64,000 nucleotides of DNA from the NCBI GenBank assembly GCA_011391405.1, contig JAABQQ010000111.1, positions 1 through 64,000 of the forward strand. Reading direction: 5' to 3'. Positions 9,131-16,702 of this stretch are shown in pieces. This DNA is from Gammaproteobacteria bacterium. Its GTDB lineage: Bacteria; Pseudomonadota; Gammaproteobacteria; Steroidobacterales; Steroidobacteraceae. Below the pieces are notes generated by a model. That model was given only the letters and a program-made list of their open reading frames with translations, was not told where the DNA came from and made no database searches. Both the position numbers and the translations under genes were made by a program. Position 1 is the stretch's first letter, and every line of letters begins with the position of its first letter.

Positions 9131-10780
9131 ATGTATACGAGCTTTTTCGGCCTCCAGGAAAAACCGTTCGCGATCACGCCGGACCCGCGCTACCTGTACC
9201 TCAGCGAGCGGCACGCCGAGGCGTTGGCGCACCTGCTGTACGGCATCAACGAGGCGGGCGGCTTCATCCAGCTGACGGGCGAGGTCGGCACCGGCAAGAC
9301 GACGGTGATCCGCAGCCTGCTCGAGCAGCTGCCGGGCCATGCCGAAGTTGCGCTGATCCTGAACCCGCGCATCACGCCGCCGGAGTTCCTGCTGACGATC
9401 TGCGAGGAACTGCACCTGCAGGTGCCTGCCGAGAGCCGCAACAGCACCAAAACACTGATGGACCTGCTCGGGCACTACCTGCTCGAAGCCCATGCGCGCG
9501 GACGCCGCGTCGTGCTGATCGTCGACGAGGCGCAGAACCTGAGCTTCGAGACGCTCGAGCAGGTGCGCCTGCTCACGAACCTGGAGACGGCGACCACGAA
9601 ACTGCTGCAGATCATCCTGATCGGCCAGGACGAACTGCGGACGCTGCTCGAGCAACCGGACCTGCGCCAGCTTGCGCAACGGATCACCGGCCGCTACCAC
9701 CTGAGCCCGCTTTCCATCGAGGAATCAGCGGGTTACGTCAAGCACCGCATGCGCGTGGCGGGCGCCACGGCCGAAGCCTTTACGCCGGGCGCGCTGCGCG
9801 AAATCCATCGGCTGAGCAATGGCATTCCGCGGGTGATCAACGTCGTGAGTGACCGTGCCCTGCTCGGCGCGTTCACGCGCGAGGAGCATCGGGTCGGCGC
9901 CGCCTTCATTCGTCAGGCTGCCTCGGAAGTGTATGGCCGGCCGATTCCCGCACCGTGGCTGCGCTGGGCCACGGCTGGCGCCGTCGTTGCCGCACTGGCC
10001 CTGATCGCGTTCGGCGCGTGGTCGCTGTTCGGACGCGACGCGACAAAGAACGCCGCAACGAAAAGTCCGGTGGTCGCTGCCGCGAGCAGTACCGCGCCGG
10101 CAACAGCGCCGGTGGTAGCCCCCCAGCCCGTCGCGATCGTGCCCGCCCTCGATCAACTGCTGGCGCAGAACGCGAACGACACCACCACCGAGGCTGCGCT
10201 CTCGCGGCTCTTCACGCGCTGGAACATCACCTACGCGCCAAACCGCGGTCGCGGCTGCGAACAGGCCACCGCACAAGGTCTCGAGTGCCTGTTCCAGAAA
10301 GGCTCGTGGGCGCAGCTGCGCACGCTGAATCGGCCGGCGATCCTCACGCTGACGGATGACGTCGGCGGCACGCACCAGGTGCTGCTGACCGCACTGACCG
10401 ACGAAGCGGCCACGATCGAACTCGGCGACAAGCCGCGGGATGTGCCGATCGCGACGATCTCGCGCTACTGGTTCGGCGATTTCCTGCTGCTGTGGCGGCC
10501 GCCGCTCGCGGTCGCGAAGTCGCTCGGTCCCGGCATGCGCGGGGCCGAAGTCCGCTGGCTGCGCGACAACCTGCGTGCGGCCCAGGGCTTGCCCGAGGCA
10601 CGACCAGCCAGCGACCTCTACGACGAAGAGCTCACGCGCCTGGTGCAGGATTTCCAGCGGACGCATCGACTCAACGCCGATGGCGTCGCCGGCGTGCAGA
10701 CACAGATCGTTCTCGACACGGTCCTGAATCCGTCAGGTTCGCCCACTCTGGGTGGCGCACCCGAACGGAAGGGAGGCTGA
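9131..10780 (+). CDS. gspA: GspA/ExeA-type AAA ATPase with peptidoglycan-binding domain
   Basis: The 549-residue protein has an N-terminal AAA domain with Walker A GEVGTGKTT (residues 50-58) and Walker B VVLIVDEAQ (127-135), one membrane helix near residues 275-296, a C39-peptidase-like middle domain (Cys in GCEQATAQG, His in GTHQVLL) and a C-terminal PG_binding_1 domain (GMRGAEVRWLRDNL onward). With GspB it forms the inner-membrane complex that helps type II secretin assembly through the cell wall. gspB follows after three bases. No other gsp gene is in the window, so the secretion apparatus is presumably encoded elsewhere. Confidence 0.92.
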   Translation: MYTSFFGLQEKPFAITPDPRYLYLSERHAEALAHLLYGINEAGGFIQLTGEVGTGKTTVIRSLLEQLPGHAEVALILNPRITPPEFLLTICEELHLQVPAESRNSTKTLMDLLGHYLLEAHARGRRVVLIVDEAQNLSFETLEQVRLLTNLETATTKLLQIILIGQDELRTLLEQPDLRQLAQRITGRYHLSPLSIEESAGYVKHRMRVAGATAEAFTPGALREIHRLSNGIPRVINVVSDRALLGAFTREEHRVGAAFIRQAASEVYGRPIPAPWLRWATAGAVVAALALIAFGAWSLFGRDATKNAATKSPVVAAASSTAPATAPVVAPQPVAIVPALDQLLAQNANDTTTEAALSRLFTRWNITYAPNRGRGCEQATAQGLECLFQKGSWAQLRTLNRPAILTLTDDVGGTHQVLLTALTDEAATIELGDKPRDVPIATISRYWFGDFLLLWRPPLAVAKSLGPGMRGAEVRWLRDNLRAAQGLPEARPASDLYDEELTRLVQDFQRTHRLNADGVAGVQTQIVLDTVLNPSGSPTLGGAPERKGG

Positions 10781-10783
10781 GCG

Positions 10784-11590
10784 ATGTCGTTCATCCTTGA
10801 TGCCCTGCGCAAGTCCGAACACGCACGCCAGCGCCAGACGGGACCGGGCCTCGCCGAGGTGCCGATCGCGCCGAAGAAGCCAAAAACCAACGTCTGGGCG
10901 ACGGCAGCGATTGCGCTGCTGGTCGTGAATCTGCTCGCCGTCGGCATCCTGTTGCTGCGACGCGCGCAGAAAGAAGACGCCGCAGCGTCGACTGCGCCGG
11001 TACCCGCACCTGTCGCGAGTACTGCGGCCGGTCCTGCGAATCCCACGCTGGTCGCCCCGCCGCCGACAGTCGGAACACCCGTCACGCAGGGTGCTGCACC
11101 GGTGCGGGCTCCCATTGATGAGCCCGCGGGTCCGGGTGGACGCAATCCGCTGGCGGACGAAGTGGGCGATACGTCCAACGCCATCGAAGCCTCGCCGCAG
11201 TCCGCAGCAGCCGCTGTGCCGGCGGGTCCGCGGGCCGTCGTAAGGAATGGCAGCGTGCAGCGCGGTGGCTCGGTCGTCTATGCACCCGTACCCGAGGCGT
11301 CCGACCTGCCGTACTCACCGCCGCCCGAACAACCAGCGGTGCAGCAGGCAGCACCGCAAGCCGCTGCCCTGCCGGATGCCGACGAGGTTTCGGCACGGGG
11401 CGGCGTGGCCGCACTGCACCTCGACCTGCACGTCTACGTCACGCAGCCGCAGCAGCGATTCATCTTCGTCAATTCGCGCAAGTACAAGCAAGGCGACACG
11501 CTGGCCGAAGGTCCGCTCGTCGAAGAAATCACGCCAGATGGCGCCGTGCTGAATTTCCGGGGCAGCCGGTTCAAACTGTCCAACGACTGA
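10784..11590 (+). CDS. gspB: General secretion pathway protein B
   Basis: The 268-residue product begins with the typical MSFILDALRKSE amphipathic segment of GspB/ExeB, has one membrane helix near residues 36-57, a Pro/Ala-rich periplasmic linker, and a C-terminal beta domain (LHVYVTQPQQRFIFVN ... YKQGDTLAEGP) that matches the GspB domain. It partners GspA at the inner membrane during secretin placement. The ATG at 10784 follows the gspA stop by three bases, indicating translational coupling. Confidence 0.93.
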   Translation: MSFILDALRKSEHARQRQTGPGLAEVPIAPKKPKTNVWATAAIALLVVNLLAVGILLLRRAQKEDAAASTAPVPAPVASTAAGPANPTLVAPPPTVGTPVTQGAAPVRAPIDEPAGPGGRNPLADEVGDTSNAIEASPQSAAAAVPAGPRAVVRNGSVQRGGSVVYAPVPEASDLPYSPPPEQPAVQQAAPQAAALPDADEVSARGGVAALHLDLHVYVTQPQQRFIFVNSRKYKQGDTLAEGPLVEEITPDGAVLNFRGSRFKLSND

Positions 11591-11611
11591 ACTGAGGGGA
11601 GTCGGTCGCCC

Positions 11612-13444
11612 GTGAATGCTGCAGCCGTCATTGCCGACAGCCTCGACGGGCTGCGGCTGAATTTTGCGCTGCAGGCGGGCATCCTGCGGCTGCTGTCGCG
11701 CCAGGAACACCTGAACAAGATCAACGTGTTCCCGGTGCCTGACGGCGACACGGGCACGAACCTCGCGCTCACCGTGAACGCCGTGCTCGGTTCGCTGCGC
11801 AAGTGGCCCGACCGGCACGCGGGCAAGACGCTGACGCGCGTAGCCGATGCCGCGCTCGATGGCGCGCGTGGCAACTCGGGGGCGATCCTCGCGCAATTCT
11901 TCCTCGGCCTCTGTGATCGTGTCGGCCACCTGAACCAGATCGACCCGGCGGATTTCGCCGCAGGCGTCGACGGCGGTGCCGAGTACGCCCGTGAAAGCCT
12001 GAGCGAACCTCGCGAGGGCACGATCCTGACGGTGCTGACGGCATTCGCGCACGCCGTGCAACGGGCGCGCAAGGACGGCATGCACGATTTCCGCGCGATC
12101 CTCCGCCAGGGCGTCGCTGCGTCCGAGGCGGCGCTGGCGCAGACGACGTTCCAGCTCGAGGCATTGCGCAAGGCAAACGTCGTCGACGCGGGTGCACAGG
12201 GATTCGTTGAGCTGATCGTGGGCGTGACCGACTACCTGGAGAGCGGCTCCGACGCGGAGCCGGCCGGAAGCGCGTCGCCGCTGGTCACGAGCGCGTCCGA
12301 GGAATTGACGGCGGGCAGCGGCGAGGACGAACTCGCGTACCGGTACTGCACCGAGTGCGTCGTCACCGGCGAACGCATCGACCGGCGACACCTGCGGGAA
12401 CAGTTGTCGACGATAGGCGGCAGCCTGGTGGTCGCGGGCCTGCACAGCAAGGTTCGCGTGCACATCCACGCCAACGACCCGTCCGAGGTGTTTCGCGTGG
12501 CCGCACGGTTCGGGACGGTTGCGGGCGAAAAGGCCGACGACATGCAGCGGCAGCAGCACTCGGCGCACTCGACCGACCGTCGCGTCGCGATCGTCACCGA
12601 CAGCGCGGCGGATATTCCCGAAGCGGAGCTCGACCGGCTCGACATCCACATGATCCCGGTGCGCGTGCACTTCGGTGCCCGCAGCTACCTCGACAAGGTG
12701 GGCATCACCGCGGACGAGTTCTATGCCGAAATCGAGCGCGGCACCGAACCACCCAAGACATCCCAGCCGCCGCCGGGCGACTTTCGCCGGCAGTTCGAAT
12801 TCCTCGGCTCGCACCACAGCGCGGTGATCTCGATCAACCTGTCGAGTCGCGTGAGCGGCACGTGTGCCGCGGCACAGACAGCCGCAGCTCGCAGCGCCAC
12901 CCATGGCAAGGTCAGCGTGATCGACACGGGCAACGTCTCCGCGGGCCAGGGCCTCGTCGCCATGTATGCCGCAGAATGCGCGGCGGCAGGTTACGACGCC
13001 GACCGCATCATCGCCGCGACGAAAGCCATCCTGCCACGGACACGCTCGTTCGGCGTGGCCGGTTCGCTCGAATATGCCGTGCGCGGTGGTCGCGTGCCGC
13101 GCTGGGTCAAGCGCGTCGCCGACGCGTTGCGGCTGATGCCCGTCCTGCACAACGACCGCAACGGCAAGGTCACTGCAGGCGGGGTGCTGTTCGGCCGGCA
13201 CGACTTGAAGTCGAAGTTCGCGCGCTGGGTGCGACGACGCATGCTGGACGGCGTCACCTACCGGCTCATCGTCGGCCACGCCAACTGCGCAGCAGACGGC
13301 CAATGGCTGTTGCAGGAACTCAGCCTGCCGAACGTGGCGTACGCGCAGCTGGTGGCGATCGGCAGCGCGCTCGGCGCGCACGGCGGACCGGGTATGCTCG
13401 TCGTTGGCCTGCAGGAATACGAGGCACCGGGGTCAACTCCATGA
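11612..13444 (+). CDS. Fused DhaL/FakA-like kinase and DegV/FakB-like fatty-acid-binding protein
   Basis: The 610-residue protein joins two parts normally encoded separately. Residues 1-200 contain the DhaL nucleotide-binding domain with NVFPVPDGDTGTNL and ARGNSGAIL; the middle (about 240-310) matches the FakA central region. From about residue 325 the DegV fold begins with VAIVTDSAADIPE, followed by INLSSRVSGT and RGGRVPRWVKR. In Firmicutes, FakA phosphorylates fatty acids held by FakB to acyl phosphate; the same reaction is inferred here, although substrate identity in gammaproteobacterial fusions is not established. The GTG start at 11612 has GAGGGGAG upstream. Its last four bases overlap the next gene (ATGA). 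Confidence 0.85.
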   Translation: MNAAAVIADSLDGLRLNFALQAGILRLLSRQEHLNKINVFPVPDGDTGTNLALTVNAVLGSLRKWPDRHAGKTLTRVADAALDGARGNSGAILAQFFLGLCDRVGHLNQIDPADFAAGVDGGAEYARESLSEPREGTILTVLTAFAHAVQRARKDGMHDFRAILRQGVAASEAALAQTTFQLEALRKANVVDAGAQGFVELIVGVTDYLESGSDAEPAGSASPLVTSASEELTAGSGEDELAYRYCTECVVTGERIDRRHLREQLSTIGGSLVVAGLHSKVRVHIHANDPSEVFRVAARFGTVAGEKADDMQRQQHSAHSTDRRVAIVTDSAADIPEAELDRLDIHMIPVRVHFGARSYLDKVGITADEFYAEIERGTEPPKTSQPPPGDFRRQFEFLGSHHSAVISINLSSRVSGTCAAAQTAAARSATHGKVSVIDTGNVSAGQGLVAMYAAECAAAGYDADRIIAATKAILPRTRSFGVAGSLEYAVRGGRVPRWVKRVADALRLMPVLHNDRNGKVTAGGVLFGRHDLKSKFARWVRRRMLDGVTYRLIVGHANCAADGQWLLQELSLPNVAYAQLVAIGSALGAHGGPGMLVVGLQEYEAPGSTP

Positions 13445-14565
13445 AATTCGAAACGCTGGCCGTGCACGCAGGGCGCGAACCCGACTCAGCCACCGGCGCA
13501 GTGCGCGAGCCACTGCATCTCTCGACCACGTTCGAACGTGGCGCGGACGGCACCTATCCGCATGGGTATGACTACACGCGCAGCGGCAACCCCAACCGCA
13601 CGTCGCTCGAGCGCGCGATCACGACGCTGGAACGCGGCAAGGACGCCATTGCGTTCGCCTCCGGCTCGGCAGCGACGCTCGCTGTCTTTGCGCTGACCGC
13701 TCCCGGCGGTCGCATCGTCTGCGCGTTGGACTGCTATTACGGGACAGGCAAGCAGTTGCGCGAAATCGTTCCGCGCTGGGGGGTCGACGTGGAATTCGTC
13801 GACGTGACGAACCTCACCGAGGTGTCACAGGCCCTGGCCGTGCCGACGAGCCTGCTCTGGTTCGAAACGCCGTCGAATCCTCTGCTGCGCGTCGCGGACA
13901 TTGCCGCGCTCGTCGATCTCGCGCATGACCGGGGCACGCTGGTTGGCGTCGACAACACGTTTGCAAGTCCCGTGCTGCAGCAGCCCCTCGCGCTCGGCGC
14001 CGACGTCGTCATGCACAGCACCACGAAGTACCTCGGCGGTCACAGTGACGTGCTCGGCGGCATCCTCGTGACGCGGGATGCCGGCGCCGAGTGTGCGGCG
14101 TTACGGGCGTACCAGGCGACGGCGGGTGGTGTGCCTTCGCCGTTCGACTGCTGGCTGGTATTGCGCAGCTTGCCGACGCTGCCGTTGCGCGTGCGGGCCC
14201 AGGCGGCGAACGCGCTGGCGGTCGCTCGCTTTCTCCATGCGGACAAGCGCGTCGAGATCGTGCATTACGCCGGTCTGCCGGATCATCCAGGGCACGAGAT
14301 CGCGTTGCGACAGATGAAGGATGGCTTCGGCGGCGTGCTGTCGATCGAGGTGCCGGGCGGACGCGATCGTGCGCTTGCGGTTGCCGCGAGAATACAGCTG
14401 TTCACCCGGGCAACGAGTCTTGGCGGGGTGGAGAGTCTCATCGAACATCGGCAGTCGATCGAGGGTCCGCACAGCCGGACGCCGCCGGGGCTGTTACGAC
14501 TGTCGATCGGGCTCGAGCATATCGACGACCTGATCGCGGATCTCGATCAGGCGCTGGACGCCTGA
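13441..14565 (+). CDS. Cystathionine gamma-synthase / O-acylhomoserine-type PLP enzyme
   Basis: The 374-residue protein is a Cys/Met-metabolism PLP-dependent enzyme. It has the N-terminal ETLAVHAGREPD, the cofactor region GSAATLAVF, the aspartate in GVDNTFASP and the Schiff-base lysine K196 in HSTTKYLGGHSD. Family members make cystathionine from an activated homoserine and cysteine, or cleave cystathionine; which direction applies cannot be read from sequence alone. The ATG overlaps the stop of the FakA-FakB-like gene, so the two are translationally coupled. The stop codon lies at the outer edge of the large inverted repeat that follows. Confidence 0.9.
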   Translation: MKFETLAVHAGREPDSATGAVREPLHLSTTFERGADGTYPHGYDYTRSGNPNRTSLERAITTLERGKDAIAFASGSAATLAVFALTAPGGRIVCALDCYYGTGKQLREIVPRWGVDVEFVDVTNLTEVSQALAVPTSLLWFETPSNPLLRVADIAALVDLAHDRGTLVGVDNTFASPVLQQPLALGADVVMHSTTKYLGGHSDVLGGILVTRDAGAECAALRAYQATAGGVPSPFDCWLVLRSLPTLPLRVRAQAANALAVARFLHADKRVEIVHYAGLPDHPGHEIALRQMKDGFGGVLSIEVPGGRDRALAVAARIQLFTRATSLGGVESLIEHRQSIEGPHSRTPPGLLRLSIGLEHIDDLIADLDQALDA

Positions 14566-14756
14566 TCGCGTCGAACTCGATCGCTGGTGTGAATCGCGCG
14601 AGGCGGAGAGATCCCCAAGGATTTCCAGGGCACGCCGTAAATACGTCCCTGTAGGCTCGCCCGCGCCGTCCATGGCGCGGGACGGCCCTCGGAATCCTTG
14701 GGGATCTCTCCAACTCGCGCTGATTGCGACTCGCGTCCGATTCGTTCGACGCGATC
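14564..14756 (-). repeat. Structured palindromic repeat, copy A (reverse orientation)
   Basis: A 53-base core at 14632-14684 is flanked by long complementary arms, 14564-14631 and 14685-14756. The inner 27 bases of each arm (14605-14631 and 14685-14711) pair at 25 of 27 positions; pairing becomes weaker outward but GATCGCGTCGAA at 14564 is still mirrored at 14745-14756. Read on the minus strand the core forms two hairpins: CCGCGCC-ATGGAC-GGCGCGG (14680-14661) and TAC-AGGGAC-GTA (14653-14642). The core differs from copy B at only two of 53 positions. The left arm begins inside the stop codon of the preceding gene. Confidence 0.9.
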
Positions 14757-14784
14757 AACGCACCAATGCGGGCGCTGGTGGGCG

Positions 14785-14836
14785 CGCGACCACTGGTCGC
14801 GTGACAGGCCGCACGAGTGCATTGGCGAAAGCCAAT
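14785..14836. other. Two extra hairpins between repeat copies A and B
   Basis: Between the two palindromic repeats lie two further perfect hairpins: CGCGACC-ACT-GGTCGCG at 14785-14801 and ATTGGC-GAAA-GCCAAT at 14821-14836, the latter closing a GAAA (GNRA) tetraloop when read on the plus strand. No credible reading frame covers the 14566-15032 gap, so nearly the whole interval is made of potential secondary structure. Neither hairpin is followed by a T-tract, so they do not look like intrinsic terminators. Confidence 0.7.
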
Positions 14837-14850
14837 CGCGTCAGCTGGCC

Positions 14851-15004
14851 GCGCAGCAAATGGAGGCGTGATCGTTCTGGACCTGCGGGTCCGGGGACCG
14901 TCCCGCGCCATGGACGGTGCGGGCGAGCCTACAGGGACGTATTCACGGCGTGTCCTTGGACCCGCAAGTCCGAGAACGAGCGCTCGCCGACGATTTGACG
15001 GCGC
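14851..15004 (+). repeat. Structured palindromic repeat, copy B (forward orientation)
   Basis: The 53-base core (14899-14951) lies between complementary arms at 14851-14898 and 14952-15004, unrelated in sequence to the arms of copy A. The best-paired part joins CGTTCT-GGACCTGCGG on the left to its near reverse complement on the right. On the plus strand the core holds hairpin 1, CCGCGCC-ATGGAC-GGTGCGG (14903-14922, one G-U pair), and hairpin 2, TAC-AGGGAC-GTA (14930-14941). It points toward the end of the convergent rhodanese gene. Weaker arm pairing may extend to about 14836 and 15018. Confidence 0.88.
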
Positions 15005-15032
15005 AATTCAAGCGACGCGAACGAGCAACCGC

Positions 15033-15509
15033 TCAAGGCTTCTCGACAGCGTGGCCCTTTGCAACCCAGGCGGGCATGTCGCCCTCGAGATGCGACAACC
15101 GCGAGTAGCCGTTCGCTGCGAGCGTTTCCGCAGCGATTCCGGCGCGCCGACCAGACTTGCAATACAGCACCACGTCCTTGTCCTTTGGGACTTCCGCGAG
15201 TCGAGATGCCAGCTGGTCCTGCGGCACGTTGACCGCGCCGGGCACATGGCCTGCTGCGTATTCCTGCGGTGTGCGCACATCAAGCACGAACAGATGATCT
15301 GGATGCCTGGACTGGTGTTCGAGCAGGGCCTCCTGGCTCATGGGTGCGACCGCCACCGCAGCGGGAACCGGCGCGGAGGCCGTCGCTGTCACTGCAGGTT
15401 CGCCGGCTGTCGCGATCGCCATGAAGGCAACCGACATTGCGCCGACAACCAACAGTGCAGCCAGGGCACGCCTGGATTGGAGCAAACGAGTCGGGGCATT
15501 CCTGGTCAT
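15033..15509 (-). CDS. Exported rhodanese-domain protein
   Basis: The 158-residue product starts at ATG 15509 (AAGGA upstream) with a hydrophobic segment near residues 16-36 that serves as signal peptide or anchor. A single rhodanese domain follows: VLDVRTPQEYAAGHVPGA and the active-site loop YCKSGRR with cysteine 117. Such periplasmic rhodaneses transfer sulfane sulfur, or act as sulfur or redox carriers. Its stop lies 29 bases from repeat copy B, so a read-through transcript on the minus strand would cross both repeats. Confidence 0.85.
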   Translation of the reverse strand: MTRNAPTRLLQSRRALAALLVVGAMSVAFMAIATAGEPAVTATASAPVPAAVAVAPMSQEALLEHQSRHPDHLFVLDVRTPQEYAAGHVPGAVNVPQDQLASRLAEVPKDKDVVLYCKSGRRAGIAAETLAANGYSRLSHLEGDMPAWVAKGHAVEKP

Positions 15510-15674
15510 GCGGGTGTCCTTACTTCGAGTGGTATCGCGTCGTTCCAGCTGTGCGTAATCGTCTGACGACAGCACAGGAGTGCGCGACGGCAGGCAGGCG
15601 GCCTTCAGGATTCTGCGCATGTCGATGGGACTCCGCGGGTGGTCAGAAGTTTCGTCCGGATACACGCCGTAGAT

Positions 15675-16082
15675 TCATGCGTCGGCAGTGATGACATACG
15701 CATCCGCTTCGATTTCGACGAGCATGGCTGGATCGACCAATCCGCTGACTTCCACCATGGCGGACGCCGGGCGGATCGCACCGAACACCTCGCCATGCGC
15801 CCGACCGATGGCTTCCCACTGGGCGATGTCGCGCACGTAGATCCGCGTCCGTACGACATCCTCGAGCCGCGCTCCTGCGCGCTCGAGCGCTGCCTTGATG
15901 TTGGCGAGGACCTGGCGTGTCTGGGCGCCGGCATCGTCACCACCGACGAGTTGGCCATCCGGACCCGTGGCCGTCGTGCCCGACACGAACACCAGCGGTC
16001 CGACCCGGACCGAGCGCGAGTACCCAACGACCGGTTCCCAGAGCGTGCCGGTGGCGAATGTGGTCCGCGTTGGCGTGGTCAT
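15675..16082 (-). CDS. RidA-family protein (YjgF/YER057c/UK114)
   Basis: The 135-residue protein has the family features LVFVSGTTA, the conserved arginine in DVVRTRIYVRD, and the terminal substrate-site segment LVEIEADAYV. RidA proteins hydrolyse reactive enamine/imine intermediates made by PLP enzymes. The ATG at 16082 has AGGAG upstream and overlaps the stop of the acetyltransferase gene by four bases (ATGA). The variation around the active-site arginine suggests an Rid subfamily rather than archetypal RidA; specificity is not resolved. Confidence 0.88.
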   Translation of the reverse strand: MTTPTRTTFATGTLWEPVVGYSRSVRVGPLVFVSGTTATGPDGQLVGGDDAGAQTRQVLANIKAALERAGARLEDVVRTRIYVRDIAQWEAIGRAHGEVFGAIRPASAMVEVSGLVDPAMLVEIEADAYVITADA

Positions 16083-16594
16083 GCTCGTGCTCCTCGTGGT
16101 GTGTCGCTGCCACCCAGGGCTCGAATCGCGTCGCCGCTCACCCGCTGCACGGTCCAGTCGTCCAGCGGCACCGCGCCGAGTTTGCGATAGAACGCGATCG
16201 CCGGCTCGTTCCAGTCGAGCACCGACCATTCGAAGCGGGCGCAACCGTGCTCGACGGCCACGCGCGCCAGGTGACGCAACAACGCCTCACCGTACCCGTG
16301 GCCGCGGAAAGCCGGGCGCACGAACAGGTCTTCGAGGTAGAGACCCGGTCGACCTTCGAAGGTCGAATAATTGTAAAACCAGAGCGCGAAGCCGACCGGT
16401 TCGTCGTCGACACGCGCAATGACCGCCTCCGCGAACGTGCGGGGCCCGAAGAGGTCTCGGAGCAGGTCCTCCGGCGCGATGCGGACGGCGTCGAGCAGCC
16501 GTTCGTAGTCGGCCAGTTCGCGCACCAACGCAACGAGCAGCGGCGCATCGGCGGGCCGAGCCGGCTCGATCCGGAACGGTTGGGGCGCGGTCAT
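16079..16594 (-). CDS. GNAT-family N-acetyltransferase
   Basis: The 171-residue protein shows the GNAT acetyl-CoA loop RPAFRGHGYGEALL preceded by YLEDLFVRP, and the C-terminal WNEPAIAFYRKLGA motif. The overall pattern resembles the diamine/spermidine acetyltransferase (SSAT-like) subgroup, so a polyamine or amino-acid substrate is plausible. ATG 16594 is chosen because GAGG lies eight bases upstream; GTG 16603 would add three residues. It is coupled to the RidA gene by a four-base overlap and diverges from the LysR regulator, a usual layout for a regulator and its target. Confidence 0.87.
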   Translation of the reverse strand: MTAPQPFRIEPARPADAPLLVALVRELADYERLLDAVRIAPEDLLRDLFGPRTFAEAVIARVDDEPVGFALWFYNYSTFEGRPGLYLEDLFVRPAFRGHGYGEALLRHLARVAVEHGCARFEWSVLDWNEPAIAFYRKLGAVPLDDWTVQRVSGDAIRALGGSDTPRGARA

Positions 16595-16649
16595 GTGGCA
16601 CACCTCATTTCTAAAGATTCCCTCGATAGCGGCCCGCGATTACCCTTGA

Positions 16650-16677
16650 TTAACTGGAATTCGCGCCGTATTGTTAA
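16650..16677. promoter_or_regulatory. Candidate LysR-type binding site in divergent gap
   Basis: TTAAC at 16650-16654 and GTTAA at 16673-16677 form an inverted repeat in the 108-base gap between the GNAT-RidA pair and the divergent LysR gene. The surrounding DNA is AT-richer than its neighbourhood. LysR proteins commonly bind dyads in such gaps, but the spacing is larger than the usual T-N11-A, so this is only a candidate. Confidence 0.3.
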
Positions 16678-16702
16678 CCGTCATTTTACTCAAAGGCAAC
16701 CG

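Noticed and set aside
14601..15004. Short reading frames across the palindromic repeats (for example peptides containing ASLQGRI)
   Set aside because: They arise from the repeat core itself and recur in both orientations; no ribosome site or domain supports translation.
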